From positions 1 through 8,125 of the forward strand of contig DATAYA010000391.1 in NCBI GenBank assembly GCA_036272815.1: 8,125 nucleotides of DNA, given 5' to 3'. Below the pieces are notes generated by a model. The model worked only from the letters and a program-made list of their open reading frames with translations. It had not been told where the DNA came from and did no database searches. Of this stretch, positions 1 through 6,225 are shown piece by piece. A program made the translations under genes and the position numbers. The DNA comes from DATAYA01 sp036272815 (GTDB lineage Bacteria; Pseudomonadota; Alphaproteobacteria; Acetobacterales; Acetobacteraceae). How positions within the stretch are numbered: position 1 is the stretch's first letter; each line of letters starts with the position of its first letter.

Positions 1-1
1 C

Positions 2-862
2 TGGCGGCTGGTCACGCGCGCCGTCCATGCGAGGGGTGGCCGCATCTTTCTCCAACTCTGGCATGTCGGACGCATCTCGCATCCGAGCCTGCAGCCCGGT
101 GGCGGCCTGCCGGTGGCGCCGTCGGCGATCTGCGCGGCGGGGCAGGCCTTCACCGAAGGCGGCTTCAAGCCGTTCGAAACGCCCCGGCCGCTGCGCACAG
201 ACGAGATGGCCGGCATCGTCGCGCAATACCGGAATGGTGCGGCCCTCGCCCGCGAGGCGGAGTTCGACGGGGTCGAGATCCACGGCGCGAACGGCTATCT
301 GATAGACCAGTTCCTACGCGACCGCACCAATTGGCGCACCGACCGCTACGGCGGCACACTCACCAACCGCGTGCGGCTGCTGGTCGAGGTGGTGGAGGCC
401 GTGACCGACGTCTGGGGCGGTGCCCGCACCGGGCTGCGCATCGCACCCGTAAGCCCCGCCAACGACATCGCCGACAGCCACCCCGAGCGCACCTTCTTCG
501 CCGCGGTCGAGGCGATCGACCGCTTCGAGCTCGGCTACCTGCATGTGGTCGAGGGCGCGACGCAGGGGCCACGCGACATCGCGGCGTTCGACTATGCCGG
601 GCTGCGCCGCCGGTTCCGCGGGCTCTACATGGCGAATAACGGGTACGATTTCGCGATGGCGAACGCGGCCGTCGCCGCCGGGCGCGCGGATCTGATCGCG
701 TTCGGCCGGCCATACATCGCCAACCCCGATCTCGTGGAGCGCTTGCGCATCGGCGCCGCACTGGCGGAGCCCGACCGTGCGACGCTCTACGGCGGCGACG
801 CGCACGGCTATACGGACTATCCGCCGCTGACGCCGGCGGAGGCGGCAGCGGCCGCGGAGTGA
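2..862 (+). CDS. Old Yellow Enzyme family alkene reductase, NemA-type (5'-truncated by window edge)
   Basis: FMN-dependent ene-reductase that would use NAD(P)H to reduce activated C=C bonds or electrophiles such as N-ethylmaleimide, in the cytoplasm. The frame is open from base 2, so the start lies outside the window. The visible 286 residues are the C-terminal part of a family that is usually about 360-370 long, so roughly 75-85 residues are missing. Visible hallmarks, numbered within the fragment: FLQLWHVGR (16-24), whose Gln contacts FMN in this family; PVAPSA (37-42); and GVEIHGANGYLIDQF (91-105), carrying the substrate-binding His94/Asn97 pair and the proton-donor Tyr99. RTDRYGG follows, then GLRIAP with the FMN-contacting Arg146, YLHVVEG, FGRPYIANPDL (flavin phosphate site) and the terminal YGGDAHGYTDYP. 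The barrel looks intact. The physiological substrate cannot be told; nemA-like is as far as I would go. The stop codon sits in the loop of a strong hairpin. Confidence 0.93.
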   Translation, partial: WRLVTRAVHARGGRIFLQLWHVGRISHPSLQPGGGLPVAPSAICAAGQAFTEGGFKPFETPRPLRTDEMAGIVAQYRNGAALAREAEFDGVEIHGANGYLIDQFLRDRTNWRTDRYGGTLTNRVRLLVEVVEAVTDVWGGARTGLRIAPVSPANDIADSHPERTFFAAVEAIDRFELGYLHVVEGATQGPRDIAAFDYAGLRRRFRGLYMANNGYDFAMANAAVAAGRADLIAFGRPYIANPDLVERLRIGAALAEPDRATLYGGDAHGYTDYPPLTPAEAAAAAE

Positions 863-873
863 TCCGCGGCCGC
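848..873 (+). terminator. Hairpin enclosing the stop codon of the OYE gene, possible terminator
   Basis: Perfect 11-bp inverted repeat: GCGGCCGCGGA at 848-858 pairs with its complement at 863-873. The 4-base loop GTGA (859-862) contains the TGA stop and would be a GNRA-type tetraloop in RNA. No T-run follows, so it is not a classical intrinsic terminator. It could still act as a 3'-end stabiliser or weak terminator. The pairing is read directly; the function is inferred. Confidence 0.5.
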
Positions 874-1065
874 GACCGCTCTACTCGGCCGCCTGCCTAG
901 ACGCGCGCGGCAGCGTGAGTTCGGCGTCAGCCGGGCTCGCGCTTATCGAGAGCCTTGCGGGCGTCGATCACGCTGCCGGCCTTGGCGTCCGCCGCCCGGC
1001 ACCCGGTCGCCATCCTTCCGGTGCAAGCGGGTGATCGGTTGGCGCCGGCCGGGCTGGCAGGCCAA

Positions 1066-1431
1066 TCAATGGCCGGCACTGGTGCCGCCCGAGCTGCCCA
1101 TGCCGCCGCCGCCCACGGCACCCGGATTCGTCGGACCCGTCTGGGGGGTGCCGATGCCGGTGCTGCCAGTGCTGTGCTTGCCCGTGCCCGTGCCGTCGCC
1201 ATAGGTGGGGGCGGTGCCGAGCGCGCTGTTGGTGCTGCGGCTGCCGTTGGCGCCGGTCACGCCGTCGGCGGTGCCGCGGTTCGGGTTCGCCATTGTGCCG
1301 GCCGAGCTGCCGAGGCTGTTGCCCGCCTGGCCGGCCGCGCCGCCGCCGGTGCTTTGCGCAAACGCGACGCCCATCGCCGGGCCGGTCAGCAGCGCCGTCG
1401 CCAGCACGAAACATCGTGATATCTTCATCAT
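1066..1431 (-). CDS. Small Gly/Ser/Thr-rich exported protein of unknown function
   Basis: I do not recognise a named family. From the ATG at 1431 it encodes 121 residues. The N-terminus is a textbook Sec signal peptide: Met-Met-Lys-Ile, a hydrophobic core (about residues 7-20) and a likely cleavage site Ala-Phe-Ala/Gln at 25/26. The mature part of about 96 residues is low-complexity, dominated by Gly, Ser, Thr, Ala, Asn and Pro, with one tyrosine and no cysteine, so it is probably disordered and periplasmic or secreted. The frame extends upstream to 1491. I chose the internal start because it puts the signal peptide at the N-terminus. An ATG at 1428 is equally possible, and GGAA lies about 9 bases upstream of 1431. 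The gene diverges from the 1608 gene and converges with the OYE gene. Low-complexity high-GC frames can be spurious, but the signal peptide argues that this one is real. Confidence 0.72.
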   Translation of the reverse strand: MMKISRCFVLATALLTGPAMGVAFAQSTGGGAAGQAGNSLGSSAGTMANPNRGTADGVTGANGSRSTNSALGTAPTYGDGTGTGKHSTGSTGIGTPQTGPTNPGAVGGGGMGSSGGTSAGH

Positions 1432-1458
1432 GGTTCTGGTTTCCGTTTGTGGTGGGTC

Positions 1459-1484
1459 GGTCCGCAGGGTTGCCGGACCTGCGG
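1459..1484. promoter_or_regulatory. Overlapping dyads upstream of the exported-protein gene
   Basis: Two inverted repeats share bases. GGTCCG (1459-1464) pairs with CGGACC (1474-1479), and CCGCAGG (1462-1468) pairs with CCTGCGG (1478-1484); each has a 9-base loop. They lie 28-53 bases upstream of the start at 1431, in the region between two divergent genes. Because they overlap, the two stems cannot form together. This could be a regulator's operator or a pair of alternative mRNA hairpins. Only the symmetry is seen; no function is shown. Confidence 0.3.
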
Positions 1485-1607
1485 GATACAACGCGACCCC
1501 GGCGGCGGGCTCCCGGCCTCACATCCATCTGATCGCGGCGCGCGCCACGGCTGGCCCATACGCGCGCTTCTGTTGTGAACAATCCATGCGCGAGTGGGAG
1601 AACCGAG

Positions 1608-1862
1608 ATGACGAGCGTGATCGGCCGCGACTTCCACGCCGAGATGGACGAGCCCGAGCCCGGCCTGTTCCGCGCGACCTATCGCGGCGACACCAATCCC
1701 GATGTGGGCGCCGGAGAGGTCGAGGTGAGCGGCGGCGGCATCCTGCCGGACCAGCATGTCGGCACCGACGCGGCGGCCGTGAAGCTGTGGGTCGAGCAGC
1801 TCGCGCAGGCGCGCGGCTTCCCGCGCGTGGTCTGGGACCGTCTGCCGGACGCGCTGCGCTGA
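1608..1862 (+). CDS. Conserved-looking small acidic protein, function unknown
   Basis: Encodes 84 residues. The frame opens at 1575, but the ATG at 1608 is preferred: GGGAG at 1596-1600 sits 7 bases upstream, an ideal Shine-Dalgarno distance, and the extra upstream residues look like non-coding translation. The protein starts with Thr-Ser-Val-Ile, has no signal peptide or membrane segment, is acidic (many Asp/Glu in the first half) and is predicted cytoplasmic. The first half looks beta-rich (an alternating FRATYRGD stretch, then GEVEVSGGG). The second half should form an amphipathic helix around AAAVKLWVEQLAQARG, ending in a Trp-containing tail. I cannot assign a domain. It is transcribed away from the exported-protein gene, and its stop codon overlaps the hairpin shared with the converging repeat-protein gene. 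Frame, RBS and ordinary amino-acid composition all support a real gene. Confidence 0.75.
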   Translation: MTSVIGRDFHAEMDEPEPGLFRATYRGDTNPDVGAGEVEVSGGGILPDQHVGTDAAAVKLWVEQLAQARGFPRVVWDRLPDALR

Positions 1863-1888
1863 TCTGCGTGCCGCGCCGGCCGCGGATC
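1861..1888. terminator. Hairpin between two convergent genes, possible bidirectional terminator
   Basis: GATCTGCG (1861-1868) pairs with CGCGGATC (1881-1888), with one G-T wobble. After a bulged T at 1869 the stem continues as GCCG (1870-1873) with CGGC (1877-1880) around a CGC loop, giving 12 bp in all. It fills the 24-bp gap between the 1608 gene and the repeat-protein gene and overlaps both stop codons. There is no T-run on either side, so Rho-independent termination is uncertain. Confidence 0.5.
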
Positions 1889-4800
1889 AGGCGTCCGGCG
1901 GCGCGTAGGTGACCATCGTGCCGCCATGCCCGTCCGCGCCGAGCAGGAAGGCGGAGGCAGCGTAAAGGCCGCCCAGATGCAGCGTCGTGGAGATGCCCGG
2001 GGAGGCGATCGTGATATCCTCCGTGGCGCCGCGTGCGAGCAGACTGAGCGCGGCGCCGGTAGGCGAGAGGTTGGTGACGTCGATCCGGTCGCCGAAGCCG
2101 AGGCTCGCGATGGTGCTGCCGTCGAGCGCCGCGGCGGAGCCGGCTGTGGTCGTCGGTGGCGCTGCCGTGGCCACGAAGACCATCGGGGAGATCTGGAGGT
2201 TCGCCGATCCGAGCGTGATCCGCGTGCCGCCCGCGCCGTCGCTCGCCGCATTTGCCGTGCCGCTCGTGCCGGCGGCGAGTGCGAGCGAGAGCGCGCCGCC
2301 GTTGCCTTCGCCGATCACGAGTGCGCTGCCTTGCAGGCTGGCCGTCGTGCCGGAGGGGGCGATGCCGGGCAGGTCGATGGTCTCGCCCGGCGCGAACCCG
2401 GCAATGGTGGCCGCGACAGCGCCGGGCTGCGATAGCAGGAGCGTCGCCGCCGGTCCCTCGAAGCCGATCGACGAGGCGGCCGAGACGGCGCCCGCGAGCG
2501 CCAGCGTGCTGCCCGCCGCGACCTGCAACGCCTCCGCCCCGGTGACCGCGCCAGCAATCGCGAGCCTGCCGCCGCTCGCAGCGATGCTGCCGGCGCCGCC
2601 GACCGCGGACGCGATCTCGCCGGTGCCGCTGATGCGCCCGCCGGTGCCGAGCGTGAGTGAGGCCGCCCAGAACGTCGCTCCGTTCAACACGATTGCGCCG
2701 TTGTCGGTGAAGGCACCCGCGGCGAAGCTCGCGCCCACCAGCAGGTCGAGCGTGCCGGCGGCGGCAATCGTGCCGAGTGTTGCCGCGAGCGGGATCGTCT
2801 GGAAGGTGGCACTGCTCAGCCAATCGATCGCCGCGCCGGCTCCGAGGGTGATCGTGGCGGCGTCGGTCGCGACCGCGGCGTTGTCGGGCAGCACCAGTGT
2901 GGACCCGGCCCCCACCTGCCAGGTGCCGCCCGCGAGCGTGCCCGCGGCGAGGTTCGCGAGCGTCTGCGGTTGCATCACGAGCGTGCCCGCATTGGCGACG
3001 GTGATCGTGCCGAGATTGTCGAAGCTGCCGCCGTAGACCGCGAGTGCCGCGCCGGGCACGGCGGCGACGATGGTTCCGGAATTGACGATGCTGTCGCCCG
3101 CCTGGGCGCCGCCGAGGATCTCCGCGCTGCCGGATTGCTGCACCACCGTCGTGGTCGCGCCGAGGCGCAGCGTCTCGCCGCCGGTCTGGGTATCGACGAA
3201 GGCCAGCGACGCGGCCTGGCTCGCGTTGCCGAGCACGACCGTCGTGCCGTTCAGCGCCTGCGAGTCACGAAATTGCAGTGCGTCCCCCGCGCCGAGCACG
3301 TCGATCGTCCCGGCACTGCCGCCCGGGCCGCTCATCACGAACCCCGATTCCAGCGCCAGCGTGGCGCCGGCGGTCGAGAGGTCGAGCATCCCCTGATAGG
3401 TGACGCCGTGCAGCGTGCCGGCGCCGGAGAAGGCGAGGCCGCCGCCGCCATCCTCGATCGTGCCGCCGACGATCCTGCCTTGCAGCAGCAGCGTGCCGAG
3501 CGCGCTGCCGGCGCCGATCGCGAGTACGCCGCCGGCATCGGAGAGCGTCCCGAGCACGTCCACCACCCCGGCGTTGCGTCGCACCGTCTCGATGTCGGCG
3601 AGACCAAAACTGCCGTCGAGGTCGAGCACGCCGCCGGTCTCGCTGATCGTGCCGGTGCTGCTCCAGGTTGCACCGGCAATGCCGATCGCGACCACGCCGT
3701 TGCTGCTTGCGGCGATCGTGCCGGTGTTGCGGAACTGCGCCGTCGTGATCGAGAGCCGGTCGGTATTGCCGACGCTGATCGCACCCGCATTGATGAAACT
3801 GTTGCCCGCGACCGCGAAGCTGCCATGCACGACGAAGGCGGCGATGCTGCCGAGGTTGAGGATGGTATCTGCGCCGGCTGCGAGCAGTTCGGCGATCGTG
3901 CTGCCCTGGCTGACATGCAGGCCAGCGCCGAGCGTCAGCGTCGCTGGCGCCGCAAGCCCGGCCGTGGTCAGCGTGCTGCCGGCGGCGCTGCCGATGCCGA
4001 GGGTCGCGATGTCGATCGTGATGTTGCCGATGGCCTCCAGCGTGCTGCCCGCACCGCTGAGGTCGATCGAGCCCTGACCGGCGCCGGCGAGTCCAGTGAT
4101 GGCGAACGGACCCTCGATCGCCAGCGCCGATCCGGCGCCGCCGAGCCCGAGCGTGCCCCGGACCGTCACCCCATCGAGCAGCGGCAACGTCCCGCCGCTG
4201 GCGCTGTAGCTGACGCCGAACCCGCCGTCGCTCAGCGTGCCGCCGTCGATCTCGCCGCTCAGGACGTAGCTCGCGCCGGTCCCGCGGCCGGCGGCGAGCG
4301 TGCTGCCGGCGAGGGCGAGGGTTCCGGCCAGATCGACGACGCCGCCCGCCTCGGTGATGGCAGCGGGGGCAGAGGCCGCGATCGCGCCCGCCAGCACCAC
4401 GGTGCCCCCGGCGGCGACGATGCTGCCCTCGTTCGACCAGTCACCGATGCCGAGGTCGAACGTGCCGCCGGCGTCGACGCGGACCAGCCCGGAATTGTCG
4501 AAACTGGCGGCGGCGGCGATCGCGGTCTGGCCGGCGCCGATCTCGATCGTGCCCTGGTTGACGAAGGCCGCGCCTCCCAGCGTTAGCGTGCCGCCGGCAA
4601 ACGCCGCATCGATCCGGCCGAGGTTGAACAGCGCATCGCCCGCGGTCGCGGCGGCGGCGATCAAGGCGAGGCTGCCGGTCTGCTGCACCGCGAGGCCGGC
4701 GCCCAGCGTGACCGTCATTCCCGTGCTCTCGAACGGGTCGGTGCCGATCAAGGCGGCCGCAGCCTCCCCATCGCTGCCGAGATTGAGCGTCGCGGCGTCC

Positions 4801-6071
4801 AGCGTCTGCGACAGGCTGAGGGCGAGCGTGGCACCGGAACCAGAGACCGCGATCGTGCCCGGCGCGGTCCCCGCCGCATTCAGGATCGTGAGCCCGTCCA
4901 GCACGGTCAGCGTCTCGCCCGCGCCGGTGAGCGCCAGCGTGCCGAGCCAGGTCACGTCATCCAGCGTGCCGCCCGCGCCATTGGTGCCGGGGGCGACGCC
5001 GAGCAGCCCGCCGGGATCGGAAATCGTGCCCTGTGCGATGGTGCCGCCGAGCTGCCATTCCCCCGCCGCTACCCCGGCCGGGAGTGCCAGAGTGCCGCCG
5101 GCAAGTCCGAGGCTGCCGTCGATCAGCAGCACGCCGCCCGATTGCCGGACCGCCGCGATCTCGGGCAGGCTCACCTCGCCTTCGAGCGCCATCGTGCCGC
5201 CCGCGACAAGCAACGCGCCGCTGCCGGCATAGGCGGCGCCGGCCGCGCCCAGCTCGACCAGCGCGCCGGCGCCGACGCCGATGGTGCCGTCGTTCTCCAG
5301 GTGCCTGAAGGAGATCGCGAGCGTGCCGCCGGCGGCCGCGCTCATCAGCCCGTCATTGACCAGCGCGCCGCCGCTGACGCCGAAACGGCCGCCCGCCACA
5401 TCCGCCGCGATCGTGCCCAGATTGTCTACCGCGTCGCCGGCGGTGACGGAGGTGAACATCGCCGCATAGCGTCCGGTCTGCTGGATCAGCGTAGCGGGGC
5501 CGAGGGTGAGCGTGGTGCCTGCGCCGTGCGGATCGGTCACCAGCATCATGCTGGTCTCATCGGCACCACCGATGTCGATCGTCGTCGCATCGATCGTCTG
5601 CGTGCCGGAGAGCGTCAGCGCCGCGGCGTCGCCGCCGAGCAGGATCGTGCCCGCACCGGTGCCGGTAGCGCCGACCAGGTCCGGCGACCCAAGCAGGGTG
5701 AGGGCCGCACCGGCGGCATCGAGGTCGAGCGGGCCGCGCACCTGCGTCCCGACCAGCGTGCCGCCATTCGCCAGCACGACGCCGCCGGTCGTCTCGAGCG
5801 TGCCTCCCGCCAGCGTGCCGCCAGCGGCGAGGTCGAGCGTGCCGGCAGCGATGTCCACGGCACCGCCGGACGCGAGCGTGGAGGCGACGTCGAGCGTGGC
5901 GCCTGCGTCGTTGAGCAGCAGGCTCGCAGCGGCGGCTGGCGCGGCGATCCGGACCGTGTAGGCGCCCGGCGCCGCGATCGTGGCAGCGTCTGCGGCATTC
6001 GGGACGGCACCGCTCCAGAGTCCGCCGTCGCTCCAAGCCCCGCTGATGGGCGAGGTCCAGTCTGTGCCCAC
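1887..6071 (-). CDS. Giant beta-strand-repeat protein, adhesin/passenger-like, Lys- and Cys-free
   Basis: About 1394 residues from a GTG at 6071; the frame is open up to an ATG at 6128. I prefer the GTG because GGGGG lies 6 bases upstream and the N-terminus then begins with the Trp-Thr-Ser-Pro...SGAWSDGGLWSGAVPNAADAATI cap typical of such proteins. The 19 residues before it are Arg-rich, unlike the rest, and no ribosome site precedes 6128. Using residue numbers from 6128: N-terminal cap 22-61, then 3.5 diverged repeats of about 260 residues (122-1042). Recurring elements are QQTG...AGD...NLGTI, FxNxGTI, GGTL and SQTxDxxT. A Gly/Ala-rich part follows (1043-1243), then two related C-terminal modules (1244-1308 and 1344-1413), each opening with GF(A/G) and ending with DGxGGT. 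The fold is probably a right-handed beta-helix on the surface or secreted. There is no signal peptide and no autotransporter barrel, so type I secretion is the best guess. No transporter gene is in view. Confidence 0.85.
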   Translation of the reverse strand: MGTDWTSPISGAWSDGGLWSGAVPNAADAATIAAPGAYTVRIAAPAAAASLLLNDAGATLDVASTLASGGAVDIAAGTLDLAAGGTLAGGTLETTGGVVLANGGTLVGTQVRGPLDLDAAGAALTLLGSPDLVGATGTGAGTILLGGDAAALTLSGTQTIDATTIDIGGADETSMMLVTDPHGAGTTLTLGPATLIQQTGRYAAMFTSVTAGDAVDNLGTIAADVAGGRFGVSGGALVNDGLMSAAAGGTLAISFRHLENDGTIGVGAGALVELGAAGAAYAGSGALLVAGGTMALEGEVSLPEIAAVRQSGGVLLIDGSLGLAGGTLALPAGVAAGEWQLGGTIAQGTISDPGGLLGVAPGTNGAGGTLDDVTWLGTLALTGAGETLTVLDGLTILNAAGTAPGTIAVSGSGATLALSLSQTLDAATLNLGSDGEAAAALIGTDPFESTGMTVTLGAGLAVQQTGSLALIAAAATAGDALFNLGRIDAAFAGGTLTLGGAAFVNQGTIEIGAGQTAIAAAASFDNSGLVRVDAGGTFDLGIGDWSNEGSIVAAGGTVVLAGAIAASAPAAITEAGGVVDLAGTLALAGSTLAAGRGTGASYVLSGEIDGGTLSDGGFGVSYSASGGTLPLLDGVTVRGTLGLGGAGSALAIEGPFAITGLAGAGQGSIDLSGAGSTLEAIGNITIDIATLGIGSAAGSTLTTAGLAAPATLTLGAGLHVSQGSTIAELLAAGADTILNLGSIAAFVVHGSFAVAGNSFINAGAISVGNTDRLSITTAQFRNTGTIAASSNGVVAIGIAGATWSSTGTISETGGVLDLDGSFGLADIETVRRNAGVVDVLGTLSDAGGVLAIGAGSALGTLLLQGRIVGGTIEDGGGGLAFSGAGTLHGVTYQGMLDLSTAGATLALESGFVMSGPGGSAGTIDVLGAGDALQFRDSQALNGTTVVLGNASQAASLAFVDTQTGGETLRLGATTTVVQQSGSAEILGGAQAGDSIVNSGTIVAAVPGAALAVYGGSFDNLGTITVANAGTLVMQPQTLANLAAGTLAGGTWQVGAGSTLVLPDNAAVATDAATITLGAGAAIDWLSSATFQTIPLAATLGTIAAAGTLDLLVGASFAAGAFTDNGAIVLNGATFWAASLTLGTGGRISGTGEIASAVGGAGSIAASGGRLAIAGAVTGAEALQVAAGSTLALAGAVSAASSIGFEGPAATLLLSQPGAVAATIAGFAPGETIDLPGIAPSGTTASLQGSALVIGEGNGGALSLALAAGTSGTANAASDGAGGTRITLGSANLQISPMVFVATAAPPTTTAGSAAALDGSTIASLGFGDRIDVTNLSPTGAALSLLARGATEDITIASPGISTTLHLGGLYAASAFLLGADGHGGTMVTYAPPDA
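3003..5765 (-). repeat. Protein-level tandem repeats of about 260 residues (3.5 copies)
   Basis: Inside the large gene, homologous blocks start at residues 122, 387, 646 and 904 (numbered from 6128), i.e. about 5765-4971, 4970-4194, 4193-3420 and a half copy at 3419-3003. The spacings are 265, 259 and 258 residues. Anchors found in each copy include GTL...L(D/A/G)L..AG, the SQTxDxxT-like segment, TLTLGAxxxxQQTG, and AGD...NLGTI. The third copy has degenerate versions (SQGS for QQTG). The copies are clearly diverged, so this is an old duplication rather than a fresh DNA repeat. Confidence 0.75.
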
Positions 6072-6152
6072 CGTCTGCCCCCATTTTGCGGTGCGGTGCG
6101 TCGCCCGCTCCGGGCGCCGTGCCGCCATGCTGGGGGACGGAGGGTGAAGGGC

Positions 6153-6162
6153 CGGTTAACCG
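6153..6162. promoter_or_regulatory. 10-bp perfect palindrome between divergent genes
   Basis: CGGTTAACCG reads the same on both strands and is the most AT-containing spot in the region between the divergent repeat-protein gene and glyA. It could be an operator half-way between the two starts, but a 10-bp palindrome can also arise by chance. No factor is proposed. Confidence 0.25.
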
Positions 6163-6208
6163 CTGGCTCGGCCTGCCGCCGCTGCAATAGCCGCCGGCCC
6201 GGCGCCCG

Positions 6209-6217
6209 TGCTAAACT
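6209..6217 (+). promoter_or_regulatory. Putative extended -10 promoter element of glyA
   Basis: TG-C-TAAACT matches an extended -10 (TGnTAnnnT), with no recognisable -35 at the usual distance. A transcript would start at about 6224-6226, on or beside the ATG at 6226. No Shine-Dalgarno sequence precedes that ATG, so glyA mRNA may be leaderless. The motif is seen; its use is inferred. Confidence 0.4.
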
Positions 6218-6225
6218 CCCGCCTC

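Noticed and set aside
927..1013. A 28-residue - strand frame ending in a reasonable-looking charged stretch (SVIDARKALDKREPG)
   Set aside because: The composition is more protein-like than its surroundings, but it is very short and the purine-rich GGAAGG touches the ATG, so spacing is wrong for a ribosome site. It may be a decayed remnant.
968..1582. Longer overlapping frames (968-1582 -, 955-1419 +, 1205-1912 +) over the exported-protein gene
   Set aside because: Only the 1066-1431 frame yields a signal peptide; the others are Arg/Ala-rich shadows.
1926..5961. Several long + strand open frames (e.g. 2970-4586, 1987-3036, 4300-5232) antisense to the repeat protein
   Set aside because: They are reverse-complement shadows of a Gly/Ala/Thr-rich GC-rich gene, with Arg/Ala/Pro-rich low-complexity translations and no recognisable domain or start signal. 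The - strand frame has coherent protein repeats.
6072..6225. Glycine riboswitch upstream of glyA
   Set aside because: The divergent region is short, shows no tandem aptamer-like structure, and the likely transcription start is at the glyA ATG.
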